A stretch of DNA of 64,000 nt from Paractinoplanes deccanensis (GCF_016862115.1 NZ_BOMI01000063.1:62001-126000), one strand, 5' to 3'; numbered from the stretch's first letter, positions 32,589 through 41,593 are shown. Notes: generated from the sequence alone by a model not told the origin. Numbers and translations are program-made.

Positions 32589-34081
32589 GACAGTGCTCCT
32601 CCCAAGGCGACGGCGACGAGCTCGTCGTGCGTGATGCTGGCGATGTCGTACTCGGCGATCATGCGGCCGTCGCGGACGCAGACGACCCGGTCGGCCAGCC
32701 GCATCACCTCCTTGGCGTCCGAGGAGGCGAGCAGCACGGCCACCCCGTCGGCGGCGAGGCCGTCCACGAGCGCGTGGATGTCCGCCATGGCGGCGATGTC
32801 CACGCCGTTGGTCGGGTCCTCCAGCAGGCAGGCGACCGGCGCGGTGCCCAGCCACTTGGCGAGCAGCACCTTCTGCTGGTTGCCGCCGGAGAGCAGGCCG
32901 ACCGGCGGGTTCGGGGCGAGCGTGACCACGCGGTAGTCGTGGCGCAGCGGCGCGGCCCGCCGGGACAGCAGGTCCCAGCGGTGCAGCTTCCTGCGGTCGA
33001 GGCGGTCCCGGGCGAGCAGCAGGTTCTCGTCGACCGTCAGCTCGGGGATCAGGCCGAGGCGGCGGCGGTCGCCGGTGACGCAGCGCAGCCCGCTGCCGAG
33101 CGAGCGCGAGACCCGGCCGAACGGCACCCGCCGCCCGTCGACCTCGAGCTCCCCCCGCTCCGGGCGGCGGCGGCCGCTCAGCAGGTCGAACAGGCGCGAC
33201 TGGGCGTCGCCGGCCGGGCCCAGCACGGCCACCACCTCGCCCTTGCGGACCTCGACGGTGAAGTCCTCGACGAAGCGGCCCTCGGTCACGCCGGCGATCC
33301 TGAGGCCCGTGCCGCCCCTCCTGACCGGCTTGTCCGGCCGGGTGGAGACGACATCGCGGCCCACCATGGCCCGGACCAGGCCGGGCTCGTCGGTCTCCTT
33401 GGCCAGGCCGGCCCAGACCACGGCGCCGTCGCGCAGCACGGTGACCCGGTCGGCCAGCGCGAGCACCTCGCCGATGTGGTGCGAGATGAACACGACGGCG
33501 ACGCCGCTGTCCCGCAGGTTCTTGACGAGCGTGTGGATCTGCGCGGCGGCCTCCGCGCCCAGGCAGGCGGTGGGCTCGTCGAGGATCAGCACCCGGCTGC
33601 CGCGGCGCACCTCGCGGGCCACCTCCACCATCGTCTGCTCGGCGACGGTCAGCGCGCCCGCCTCGACGTCCACGTCGATGTCGATGCCCAGCTCGCGCAG
33701 GGCCTGCCGGGCCGTCTCCCGCGCCGAGCGCCACCGCACGAGGCTGCCGCGCGCGGGCAGGTCGCCGAGCATGATGTTCTCGGCGACGGTCAGCGTCATG
33801 ACGAGCTCGCGCCGCTGCGGCACGGTGGCGATGCCGAGCCTGCGGGCCCGCCGGGCGGTGAGCTGGCCCTGCACGCCACCGCCGATCTCCAGGTGCCCGG
33901 CGCCGGGGTTCTGCGCCCCCGAGAGGATCTTGACGAGCGTCGACTTGCCGGCGCCGTTCATGCCCATCAGGGCGTGGATCTCGCCCGGGTAGAGCTCGAG
34001 GCTCACGTCCCGCAGCGCCACCGCGCCGCCGAAGCTCTTGCCGATGCCGGCGACCCGGACGACCGGCTCCTCGTCACTCAT
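32585..34081 (-). CDS. Sugar-type ABC transporter ATP-binding protein (RbsA/XylG family)
   Basis: The product has 498 residues with two ABC domains. The first has Walker A GMNGAGKST and Walker B 'VLILDEPTACLG', but its signature reads 'LTVAEQ' in place of LSxGQ. The second has a degenerate Walker A ('GPAGDAQSRLF') and Walker B ('LLEDPTNGVD') but a good signature 'LSGGNQQKV'. Such asymmetry is known in this family, where one composite site hydrolyses ATP. The ATG overlaps the stop of the CMD-family gene by 8 bases, so uptake and that enzyme are co-translated. Confidence 0.87.
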   Translation of the reverse strand: MSDEEPVVRVAGIGKSFGGAVALRDVSLELYPGEIHALMGMNGAGKSTLVKILSGAQNPGAGHLEIGGGVQGQLTARRARRLGIATVPQRRELVMTLTVAENIMLGDLPARGSLVRWRSARETARQALRELGIDIDVDVEAGALTVAEQTMVEVAREVRRGSRVLILDEPTACLGAEAAAQIHTLVKNLRDSGVAVVFISHHIGEVLALADRVTVLRDGAVVWAGLAKETDEPGLVRAMVGRDVVSTRPDKPVRRGGTGLRIAGVTEGRFVEDFTVEVRKGEVVAVLGPAGDAQSRLFDLLSGRRRPERGELEVDGRRVPFGRVSRSLGSGLRCVTGDRRRLGLIPELTVDENLLLARDRLDRRKLHRWDLLSRRAAPLRHDYRVVTLAPNPPVGLLSGGNQQKVLLAKWLGTAPVACLLEDPTNGVDIAAMADIHALVDGLAADGVAVLLASSDAKEVMRLADRVVCVRDGRMIAEYDIASITHDELVAVALGGALS

Positions 34082-34649
34082 GGCTCACCCGGGCATAGCC
34101 CCGGATGTCCGGAAAGGGCGGGGTGCGGTCCTTCTGGAGGTCGACCTCGAACGTGTTGAGCAGCATCCCGAGCATGGTGAAGTTGCCGAGCGCCCCGACC
34201 GCGTCGACCAGCCCCTGCGCGCCGAAGAAGCCCTTGGCCCGGTCGAACGTCTCCTGGCTGACGAAGTGGTTCTCCAGGATCTCCACGGCGAACCGGTGGA
34301 AGGCGGCGTCCTCGTCGCTCTCCCACTTCGGCTCGCGCCGCTCGGCGATGGCGGCGACCGCCTCGGCCGGGATGCCCGACTCGATGGCCTTGTCCACGTG
34401 GGCGTTCCAGGAATATTGGGCGTCCATGTGCCGGGCGGCGAGCAGCAGGGAGAGCTCCCGCAGCCGCAGCGGAAGGCTCGACTCGAACCGGCAGAAGGCG
34501 CCGAGCGCCTCCACCTTCTCGCACAGTTCCGGGCTGTTCAGCCACACCTGAAAAGGCCCTCGAACGGCGCCGCGCCGCCCGGCGATCCGGGCGGCGATCT
34601 CGCGCTGCCGTTCGGTCATCTCGTCGGCGTCTACGACGGGAAGTCTCAT
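34074..34649 (-). CDS. Carboxymuconolactone decarboxylase (CMD) family protein
   Basis: The product has 191 residues in the CMD/AhpD-like helical fold. The region 'RELSLLLAARHMDAQYSWNAH' matches the branch of the family that lacks the CxxC pair of AhpD and keeps a conserved Trp and His. This branch accompanies aromatic-degradation and detoxification genes. It is the first gene of the transport-catabolism series and diverges from a cupin gene at 34798. A decarboxylase or lactonase role is possible; none is proven for this branch. Confidence 0.82.
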   Translation of the reverse strand: MRLPVVDADEMTERQREIAARIAGRRGAVRGPFQVWLNSPELCEKVEALGAFCRFESSLPLRLRELSLLLAARHMDAQYSWNAHVDKAIESGIPAEAVAAIAERREPKWESDEDAAFHRFAVEILENHFVSQETFDRAKGFFGAQGLVDAVGALGNFTMLGMLLNTFEVDLQKDRTPPFPDIRGYARVSHE

Positions 34650-34743
34650 CCGCGACTAACCCCTTGCCTTGTGATCCCGCGCACTCGGGATGCGTGTTTC
34701 GCAAGAACGTAACAACGGACTGGTACGCCCTCACACGGCGCGC

Positions 34744-34764
34744 GATGCAACGTAAGGGTGCATC
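34744..34764. promoter_or_regulatory. Inverted repeat GATGCA-N9-TGCATC between the CMD and cupin genes
   Basis: GATGCA at 34744-34749 and TGCATC at 34759-34764 are perfect 6-bp arms centred 44 bases before the cupin ATG and about 105 bases before the divergent CMD start. The dyad could be the binding site of a dimeric regulator acting on both directions, such as the LysR or AraC proteins encoded nearby. Confidence 0.4.
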
Positions 34765-34797
34765 CGGCGACACGCCGGCCGGCCCTACCCTCGACCC

Positions 34798-35208
34798 ATG
34801 ACCGTGATCATCAAGTCGGCCGGCGTCAAGGTCCTCGACCGGGGCGGCGCCGTCGTCACCACGCCCCTGATCACCACCGCGTCGGCGGGCGGCGAGAACC
34901 GGATCACCAGCGGCATCAGCGTCTACCCGGTGGGCACGGGCGCCCCGATGCACTCGCACAATTGCGACGAGCACGTGACGGTGCTGGACGGCGAGGCCGA
35001 GGTGCTGGTGGACGGCACGGCGACCCGCCTGAGCCGGTACGACACCACGTACATCCCCTCGCCGATCCCCCACCTGTTCCGCAACGTGGGATCCGAACCG
35101 CTGCGAATCCTGTGGGTCTACACGGCGGGCGTCGTCACCCGCACGTTCACCGAAACGGGCATCACGGTGGAGCACCTGTCGCCACAGGACCGGATGGTCC
35201 GCGACTGA
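34798..35208 (+). CDS. Cupin domain protein
   Basis: The product has 136 residues, one cupin barrel. Motif 1 appears as '[18 protein letters not shown]' with three histidines and a Glu able to hold a metal, and motif 2 as '[10 protein letters not shown]' with one His. The family covers isomerases, dioxygenases and sugar-binding proteins. It diverges from the CMD-family gene and is followed 29 bases later by an AraC regulator gene, so it belongs to the same catabolic island. The reaction is unknown. Confidence 0.83.
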   Translation: MTVIIKSAGVKVLDRGGAVVTTPLITTASAGGENRITSGISVYPVGTGAPMHSHNCDEHVTVLDGEAEVLVDGTATRLSRYDTTYIPSPIPHLFRNVGSEPLRILWVYTAGVVTRTFTETGITVEHLSPQDRMVRD

Positions 35209-35237
35209 GCGGAGCCCGCGGCCGTACGCTCGTCGGC

Positions 35238-36074
35238 ATGATTGCGCCTTCCCACCCCGACCTGAGCCTGGGCACCTGGCGGCGCGATCCGGGCACGGTG
35301 ATCCGCCGGGCCGTGCCGGCGCCCGCGGGCGACCCGGCGCCGCTCGCCATCGTGGCCGAGTCGGAGACACCGGGGGTGGCGACGGAGTGGTCGCCGCACG
35401 CACATCCGCTGCACGAGCTGGTGTGGGTGCGCGGCGGGATCCTCACCTCCCGCATCGGCAGCCAGATCTTCACCGTGCCGGCCGGGTACGGCCTGTGGCT
35501 GCCCGCCGGCGTGGTCCACGGAGGGCGGCTGACGGCGGGCGCCGAGTTGCACGACGCCTTCTTCGCGCCGGAGCGCACACCGGTCGAGTTCGCCGCGGCG
35601 ACGTCGATCGTGATGACTCCCCTGCTGGAGTCGTTGTTGCTGCGCCTCGCGCGCAAGGATCTCGACGACGGCGCCCGGGCGCGCACCGAGGCCGTGGTGT
35701 TCGACGTGCTCGAGCCGTCGGACCGGCAGTTCGCGCTGGAGCTGCCCGGCGATCCCCGGATCGACCCGATCGCCCGGGCGCTGCTCGCCGACCCCTCCGA
35801 CGACCGGGGCCTGCGGGAGTGGGCCGGCGTCCTGCGGGTGAGCGAGCGGACGATCACCCGGGCGTTCCGCGAGGCGACCGGGCTGTCGTTCGCGCAGTGG
35901 CGGCAGGCGCTGCGCGCGCACGAGGCGCTGGCGCTGCTGGCCGAGGGCGCCGAGGTTCGTGAGGTGTCCGAGCGGCTCGGCTACTCGCAGCCCAGCACGT
36001 TCATCGCCGCCTTCCGCCGGGTCATGAGGGTGACGCCCGGTCAGATGTCCGGAATCCCGTATCGCGTGTCCTGA
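35238..36074 (+). CDS. AraC family transcriptional regulator with N-terminal cupin-like domain
   Basis: The ATG at 35238 gives 278 residues; longer frames overlap the cupin gene. Residues 30-130 form a small cupin-like sensor domain ('HAHPLHELVWVRGG', 'VVHGGRL'). The C-terminal 100 residues contain the paired AraC helix-turn-helix motifs, the second with 'VSERLGYSQPSTFIAAFRR'. It follows the cupin gene on the same strand and could control this island or the adjacent siderophore uptake genes; only position supports either. Confidence 0.87.
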   Translation: MIAPSHPDLSLGTWRRDPGTVIRRAVPAPAGDPAPLAIVAESETPGVATEWSPHAHPLHELVWVRGGILTSRIGSQIFTVPAGYGLWLPAGVVHGGRLTAGAELHDAFFAPERTPVEFAAATSIVMTPLLESLLLRLARKDLDDGARARTEAVVFDVLEPSDRQFALELPGDPRIDPIARALLADPSDDRGLREWAGVLRVSERTITRAFREATGLSFAQWRQALRAHEALALLAEGAEVREVSERLGYSQPSTFIAAFRRVMRVTPGQMSGIPYRVS

Positions 36075-36114
36075 GTGCGGGATTGCTGACAATTTGATCA
36101 TCACCTAGCCTCCG

Positions 36115-36133
36115 TAAGGCAAGGCAACCCTTA
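36115..36133 (+). promoter_or_regulatory. Probable iron box (DtxR/IdeR/DmdR-type operator)
   Basis: The 19-mer TAAGGCAAGGCAACCCTTA lies 22 bases before the ATG of the siderophore-binding lipoprotein gene. It agrees at 13 of 19 positions with the actinobacterial iron-box consensus TTAGGTTAGGCTAACCTAA (my own count). A dyad GTAAGG/CCTTAC frames it at 36114-36134. It should repress the uptake genes when iron is plentiful. Confidence 0.65.
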
Positions 36134-36154
36134 CTAGAGACCCGGGCCCCGCAC

Positions 36155-37210
36155 ATGATCCTCTTGAACCGCCTCGCGGCCGCCGCGACGCTCGCCGCCG
36201 TCGCCGTGACGGCCGCCGCCTGCGGCACCACGAAGGTCGACGAGCCCGCCGCCGGCTCGTCCGCCCCGGCGTCGCAGACCTGCGCCGACGACACGACGAA
36301 GACCTCGACCGGCCCGGTGTCGATGACCGACGGCGTCGGCCGCAAGGTGGAGCTGGCCAAGCCCGCGCAGCGGGTCGCGGTGCTGGAATGGCAGCAGACC
36401 GAGGACCTGCTCACGCTCTGCCTCACCCCGGTCGCGGTCGCCGACCCCAAGGGATACGGCACGTACGTGAAGGCGGAGACGCTGCCCGCGGGCGTCGTCG
36501 ACGCCGGACAGCGCGGCGAGCCGGACCTCGACGCGCTGTACGCGACGAAGCCCGATCTCATCGTCGTGGAGGCGTTCAAGGCCAACGACGAGATCATCAC
36601 CAAGCTCGAGAAGCGCGGCGTCCCCGTGCTGGCCACGGTCGGCGCCGACGCCGCCGGCCAGATCGACAACATGAAGAAGGTCTTCTCGATGATCGGTACG
36701 GCCACCGGCCGCACCGAGCGCGCCGACCTGGTGCTCAAGCAGTTCGACGAGCACCTCGCCGCCGCCAAGCAGAAGGTCGCGGCCGCCGGTGTGAAGGCGA
36801 CGGACTTCCTGTTCTTCGACGGCTGGATCGAGGGCAGCAACGTCGTCATCCGCCCGTACGGCAAGGGCGCCCTCTTCACCGAGCTCGGCGAGCAGCTCGG
36901 CATGACACCGGCCTGGACCGACAAGATCAACGCGGCGTACGGCAGCGGGGGCGTCGACCCCGCGTACGGCCTCGCCCAGACCGACATCGAGGGACTCACC
37001 GCCGTCGGCGGAGCGACCCTGTTCTACTCCGACGACGAGACCCCGGACAGCTACGTCAAGGAGCTGCGCAAGAGCCCGATCTGGACCGCCCTGCCGGCCG
37101 TCAAGGAGGGACGCGCGTACGCCTTCCCCGCGGGCGTGTGGGGAGCCGGCGGGCCGCTGTCGAACGAGCAGGCGATCGACGCGTACGTCAAGATCCTGAC
37201 GAAGGAGTGA
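36155..37210 (+). CDS. Iron-siderophore ABC transporter substrate-binding lipoprotein
   Basis: The product has 351 residues. A lipoprotein signal ends at 'AVTAAAC' with Cys23. The body has the class III binding-protein plan of FepB/FhuD types: 'RVAVLEWQQTEDLL', 'GQRGEPDLDALYATKPDLIV' and a helical link between two lobes, and 'VKEGRAYAFPAG' near the end. It captures ferric siderophore outside the membrane. An iron box lies directly upstream, and the stop overlaps the GTG of the FecCD permease gene (GTGA). Confidence 0.9.
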   Translation: MILLNRLAAAATLAAVAVTAAACGTTKVDEPAAGSSAPASQTCADDTTKTSTGPVSMTDGVGRKVELAKPAQRVAVLEWQQTEDLLTLCLTPVAVADPKGYGTYVKAETLPAGVVDAGQRGEPDLDALYATKPDLIVVEAFKANDEIITKLEKRGVPVLATVGADAAGQIDNMKKVFSMIGTATGRTERADLVLKQFDEHLAAAKQKVAAAGVKATDFLFFDGWIEGSNVVIRPYGKGALFTELGEQLGMTPAWTDKINAAYGSGGVDPAYGLAQTDIEGLTAVGGATLFYSDDETPDSYVKELRKSPIWTALPAVKEGRAYAFPAGVWGAGGPLSNEQAIDAYVKILTKE

Positions 37211-39255
37211 GGCGCCGCGCCGCGAGCGGGTCGGTGGTCCTGGCCGTCCTGCTCGTCGCCGTCGTGGTCGTGGGGCTGTGGCACATCACCCAGGGCACCT
37301 CGGGGGTCGGGTTCGCCGGCCTGGTGCGCTCCCTCCTCGGTGCGCGCGCGGACGTCGGCGGCGTCCCGGTCACCGACGTGCTCACCGGCTCGCGCCTGCC
37401 GCGCGTGCTCGCCGGCATCGCGGTCGGCGTGGCGCTCGGCTCGGCCGGGGCGCTGCTCCAGTCGGTCACCCGCAACCCGCTCGCCGCCCCCGACACCCTC
37501 GCCGTCACCGCCGGGTCGTACTTCGCGCTGTGCGTGGTCGCCGCGTTCGGTCTCGCGGTGCCGCTGTGGGCGTCGAGCGCCGTGGCGTTCGGCGGCGGCC
37601 TGCTCGCCGCGGCGGTGGTGCTCGGCCTGGTCGGCAGCGCGTCCGGCCTCGGATCCACCCGGCTCGTCCTGGCCGGCTCGGCGGTCGCGATGGCGCTCGA
37701 CGCGGCGACCGCGACGCTGCTGATCCTCTTCCAGGAGAGCACCACCGGCCTGTACGCCTGGGGCAGCGGCTCCCTCGCCCAGCTCAACCTCGACGCCGCC
37801 GAACGGGCCGCACCGGTCATCGTCGCCGGGTTCGCCGCCGCCCTGCTGCTGTCGCACCGGCTCGACGTGCTCGGCCTCGGCGACGACGCGGCCACCTCGC
37901 TGGGCGTGCCCGTGCGCTCGACCCGGGTCGTCGCGGTGCTCTGCGCCGTGCTGCTGACCAGCATCGCGGTGACGCTGTCCGGCCCGCTCGCCTTCGTCGG
38001 CCTCGCCGCGCCGGTCGCCGTGCGGCTGGCCGCCGGCCGGTTCCGCGCGCTGAGCCGGCACGCCTTCCTGATCCCGGCCTGCGGGCTGGCCGGGGCGCTC
38101 CTCGTGCTGCTGGCGGACGCCGTGCTCCGGGCCGTCCTCGGCGCCCAGGCGGCGGCCTCGATCCCCACCGGCATCCCGACCTCGCTGCTCGGCGCGGTGG
38201 TCATCGTCGCCCTCGCGCTTCGGCTGCGCGACGCGGGCCCCACGCGCGAGGCGCCGCGGGCGCACGTCGCCCTCCGCTCCCGCCGGCGCTTCGTGACGGT
38301 CGTGGTGGCCGCCGCGGTGCTGCTGGCCGCCGCGGCGCTGACCGGCCTGCTCGCCGGCAGCCTGTGGCTGCGCACCGGCGACCTCGTGCTCTGGCTCCGG
38401 GGCGACGCTCCCGGCCTGATCGGCCTCGCGCTCGACGACCGGGCGCCCCGCGTCGCCGCGGCCGTCGTCGCCGGCGCCGCCCTCGCCCTGGCCGGATCCG
38501 TCGTGCAGGGCACCGTGCGCAACCCGCTGGCCGAGCCCGGCGTGCTCGGCATCACCGCGGGCGCCGGCCTCGGCGCGGTCATCGTGGTCACCTCGACCGC
38601 GGGCGGCCGCACGGCGCTCGTCGTCACGGCCGTCGCGGTGGGCCTCGCCACCTTCGCGCTCATCGCCGTGCTGGCCTGGCGCGGCGGCCTGCGGCCCGGC
38701 CGTTTCCTGCTCGTCGGCATCGGCTGCGGCTACGCGCTGAGCGACGTCAGCACCTTCCTGCTGCTGCGCGCCGACCCGTGGGACACGCCGCGCATCCTCA
38801 CCTGGCTCTCCGGCACCACCTACGGCCGCTCCTTCGCCGACGTGCTGCCGGTCGCGCTGGTCCTGCTCCTGGCCACGCCCGCGGTGCTGAGCATGCGCCG
38901 CGAGCTCGACCTGCTGGCGATCGACGACGACACCCCGCGCATCCTCGGCGTCCGCCGCGAGGGCACAAGACTGCTCCTGCTGACCATCGCCGCGATCACC
39001 GCGGCGACGAGCGTGATCGCGATCGGCGTGGTCGGCTTCGTCGGCCTGGTGGCCCCCCACCTCGCCCGCACCCTGGCCGGCGCCCGGCACGGCCGCGTCA
39101 TCCCGGTCGCCATGCTGCTCGGCGCCCTGCTCGTCTCGATCGCCGACACCCTCGGCCGCACGCTCATCGCCCCGTCCCAGATCCCGGCCGGCCTGATGAT
39201 GGCCCTCGTCGGCGCCCCGTACTTCGTCTGGCTGCTCCGCCGCTCCCGCACCTGA
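37207..39255 (+). CDS. Fused double FecCD-type iron-siderophore ABC permease
   Basis: The GTG at 37207 overlaps the preceding stop; the product has 682 residues, twice the usual FecCD length. Two FecCD halves are joined at about residues 345-360, each with the family marks: 'GSAGALLQSVTRNPLAAP' and 'LAFVGLAAP' in the first, 'GSVVQGTVRNPLAEPGVLGI' and 'GFVGLVAPHLAR' in the second. About 20 membrane spans are expected, as in the fused FhuB of E. coli. It should carry the ferric siderophore across the membrane, but no ATPase gene for it is found in the window. Confidence 0.9.
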   Translation: MRRRAASGSVVLAVLLVAVVVVGLWHITQGTSGVGFAGLVRSLLGARADVGGVPVTDVLTGSRLPRVLAGIAVGVALGSAGALLQSVTRNPLAAPDTLAVTAGSYFALCVVAAFGLAVPLWASSAVAFGGGLLAAAVVLGLVGSASGLGSTRLVLAGSAVAMALDAATATLLILFQESTTGLYAWGSGSLAQLNLDAAERAAPVIVAGFAAALLLSHRLDVLGLGDDAATSLGVPVRSTRVVAVLCAVLLTSIAVTLSGPLAFVGLAAPVAVRLAAGRFRALSRHAFLIPACGLAGALLVLLADAVLRAVLGAQAAASIPTGIPTSLLGAVVIVALALRLRDAGPTREAPRAHVALRSRRRFVTVVVAAAVLLAAAALTGLLAGSLWLRTGDLVLWLRGDAPGLIGLALDDRAPRVAAAVVAGAALALAGSVVQGTVRNPLAEPGVLGITAGAGLGAVIVVTSTAGGRTALVVTAVAVGLATFALIAVLAWRGGLRPGRFLLVGIGCGYALSDVSTFLLLRADPWDTPRILTWLSGTTYGRSFADVLPVALVLLLATPAVLSMRRELDLLAIDDDTPRILGVRREGTRLLLLTIAAITAATSVIAIGVVGFVGLVAPHLARTLAGARHGRVIPVAMLLGALLVSIADTLGRTLIAPSQIPAGLMMALVGAPYFVWLLRRSRT

Positions 39256-39672
39256 CGGGCAACGCGGCGTTCCGATGCGAGACAGCGCGGTCACCCGATC
39301 CGGTGTCGACGCCCCCATGGCCGCATCGAGAAGGGCTCCGACGCGTAGAGAGGTGCGCATTCACCGTCCGCAACAAGGTTGAGGAGCAGACGACCACAAT
39401 GAAGCTCGTCGAAGGCCCCGGTACGGATCCGGAGGATGCTCCGCACCTGTTCCTTTACTCCTTCGAACAGCACGTGTTTCCGCCGCGGCCGACGTCTTTC
39501 CGTGACGAGATGCGCTGGACGACGTCGTCTTGATCGGGCTGGCACCAACTGGCAGAACGCGGAATTGACGACCTCACCGCCATCACCTGCATGGCGGGCA
39601 GTGATGACACGCTCGCCCGGCGATGGGCCGCCGTCCAGCTGCGAGGTCACCGGTAGCTGTATCGGGACTCCG
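39256..39672. other. 417-bp region without an intact gene
   Basis: This gap lies between the end of the FecCD permease gene and the end of the convergent kinase gene. Its centre holds a decayed reading frame (39399-39656, listed separately). I see no convincing terminator, repeat or RNA gene in it. Confidence 0.6.
39399..39656 (+). pseudogene. Frameshifted remnant of a small gene
   Basis: An ATG at 39399 with GAGGAG about 12 bases upstream opens a frame of 44 codons that stops at 39533. From about 39510 a second frame continues naturally ('DALDDVVLIGL'), and from about 39548 a third frame continues to a TAG at 39654-39656 ('QLAERGIDDLTAITCMAG' and on). Put together with two frameshifts these give a plausible protein of about 85 residues. 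I do not recognise the family. A sequencing error is an alternative to decay. Confidence 0.35.
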
Positions 39673-41586
39673 TCAGGACGTTATCCGGGTGGCGGCCAGC
39701 GCCTCGTGGAGCTTGTGCAGGAGGTCGTCGGCGGTGAAGGGCTTCTCGACGAACGGGATGCCCGGGTCGAGCACGCGCGTCGAGCCGAGCAGGCCGTTGC
39801 TGTAGCCGGACATGTAGACGACGGGCAGGTCGGGGCGCTGCTCGTGGAGCAGCTCGGCCAGCTGCGGACCGGACATCTCGGGCATGATGACGTCGGTCAG
39901 CAGGGCGTCGCACGGGTGCTCGGCGAAGAGCTCGAGGGCGTGCGGGGCGCTCTCCGTCGCCACGACGTGGTATCCGGCCTTGGCCAGGATGCGGGTGACC
40001 ACGCGGGCCAGGTCGGCCTCGTCCTCGACGACCAGGATGGTGCGGCCGTCGCCGTCGGGTGGGGCGGCCGGGCGCGCCGGGACCGGGGCGGCGCCGGCCA
40101 CCTCGGCCAGGGGCAGGTAGATGCGGAAGGTGGTGCCCACGCCCGGCTCGGAGTAGACGTTCACCGCGCCGCCGGCCTCGGCGATGATGCCGTAGACCGT
40201 CGAGAGGCCCAGGCCGGTGCCGCGGCCCCGGGGCTTGGTGGTGAAGAACGGCTCGAAGATGCGCTTCGCCACGGACGGCGGCATGCCCTCGCCGGTGTCG
40301 CTGACCTGGAGGCGGGCGTACGCGCCAGCGGGCAGCGGTGGTTGCAGGCTCACCTCGTCGCCGTCCAGGTGGACGGTGCCGGCCTCGAGGACCAGGGAGC
40401 CGCCGTCCGGCATCGCGTCGCGGGCGTTGATCGCCAGGTTGAGCAGCACCTGCTGGAGCTGGCCGGGGTCGGCATGGACGATGAGCGGGGCCGGCGCGGG
40501 CCGGGCGACCAGCGCGATGTGCTCGCCGATCGTGCGTTCCAGCATGGCGCGCACCTCGGCGATCGCGGCGTTCAGGTCGACGTCCTGCGGCTGCACCGTG
40601 TCACCGCGGGTGAAGGTGAGCAGTTGCCTCGTGAGGCTCATGGCCCGGTCGGCGGCCGTGCGCACGTGGGTGAGGTCGTCGCGGACGCCGGGGTTGCTCG
40701 CGCTCTCCTCGATGGCGAAGTCGGTGTAGTTCACGATGATCGCCAGGATGTTGTTGAAGTCGTGCGCGATGCCGCCGGCGAGCTTGCCGAGGCTTTCCAT
40801 GCGCTGCGCCTGGTGGGTGCGTTCGGTGAGCGCGCGTTCGCGTTCGGCCGCCGCCCGGGCGCCGCTGATGTCGCGGGCCACCACCGAGACGCCGGTGATG
40901 GTGCCGACCGCGTCGCGGATCGCGGCGACGTTGAGCGAGACCTCCAGCGTGGAGCCGTCCTTGTGGCGGCGCTTGGCCTCGTAGTAGACGCCGCGTTCGC
41001 CGTCGCGGATGCGCTGGAGGATGTCGCGTTGCTGCCCGGCGCCGGTCTCGTCGGCGAACATCGCGGCGTTCTTGCCGAGCACCTCGTCGGCGGTGTAGCC
41101 GAAGAGGCGTTCGGCACCGCCGTTCCAGGCGGTGACCCGGCCGTCGAGGGTGACGCCGATGATCGCGTCGTCGGTGTGCTCGACGACCGCGGCGAGGGTG
41201 GCCCGGGCGGCGTCGGCCTCGGCCTGCCGGTGGCGATCGCCCGGCGACATGTAGATGGCGCCGCGGCCGAGCAGCACCCGGTAGCCGCGGCGCAGGGTCC
41301 AGTAGTAGACGCCGACCCCGGCGGTGAACGTGTCCCACAGGGCGAGCGTCCACGCCCAGCCGTCCGCGTCCAGGTGGCCCGCGTGGTCGACGACCGCCCG
41401 GTACGACGTCCACGCGTGCAGCCCGTGCCCGATCGCGCAGCTGAAGAAGATGAGGGCCGTCGCCAGCGCGAGCTGGTTGGTGCGCAGCTGCCCCTCGCGT
41501 ACCAGGGGCACCACGATGGCCACCATGATCGCCGCGTAAGCGACCATGATGACCAGGTTCGCCAGCAGGTACAGCTGCTCCGGCAC
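39673..41586 (-). CDS. Hybrid sensor histidine kinase (membrane, PAS, HisKA, HATPase, receiver)
   Basis: The GTG at 41584-41586 gives 637 residues. Residues 1-100 hold three membrane spans with little outside loop, residues 128-240 a PAS domain, His275 in 'GGIAHDFNN' is the phosphorylation site, residues 345-495 form the ATPase (N-box with Asn383/387, 'DTGEGM', 'GRGTGLGLS'), and residues 515-637 a receiver with Asp565 in 'LLTDVIMPEM'. It follows the ornithine hydroxylase gene by only 7 bases on the same strand, so it is probably the last gene of the siderophore operon. No separate response regulator gene is adjacent. The signal sensed is unknown. Confidence 0.88.
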   Translation of the reverse strand: MPEQLYLLANLVIMVAYAAIMVAIVVPLVREGQLRTNQLALATALIFFSCAIGHGLHAWTSYRAVVDHAGHLDADGWAWTLALWDTFTAGVGVYYWTLRRGYRVLLGRGAIYMSPGDRHRQAEADAARATLAAVVEHTDDAIIGVTLDGRVTAWNGGAERLFGYTADEVLGKNAAMFADETGAGQQRDILQRIRDGERGVYYEAKRRHKDGSTLEVSLNVAAIRDAVGTITGVSVVARDISGARAAAERERALTERTHQAQRMESLGKLAGGIAHDFNNILAIIVNYTDFAIEESASNPGVRDDLTHVRTAADRAMSLTRQLLTFTRGDTVQPQDVDLNAAIAEVRAMLERTIGEHIALVARPAPAPLIVHADPGQLQQVLLNLAINARDAMPDGGSLVLEAGTVHLDGDEVSLQPPLPAGAYARLQVSDTGEGMPPSVAKRIFEPFFTTKPRGRGTGLGLSTVYGIIAEAGGAVNVYSEPGVGTTFRIYLPLAEVAGAAPVPARPAAPPDGDGRTILVVEDEADLARVVTRILAKAGYHVVATESAPHALELFAEHPCDALLTDVIMPEMSGPQLAELLHEQRPDLPVVYMSGYSNGLLGSTRVLDPGIPFVEKPFTADDLLHKLHEALAATRITS

Positions 41587-41593
41587 GTCCGTC

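Noticed and set aside
37051-39360. Open frame of about 770 codons on the minus strand
   Set aside because: Antisense shadow of the FecCD permease; Gly/Glu/Ala/Arg-rich with no membrane or enzyme motif.
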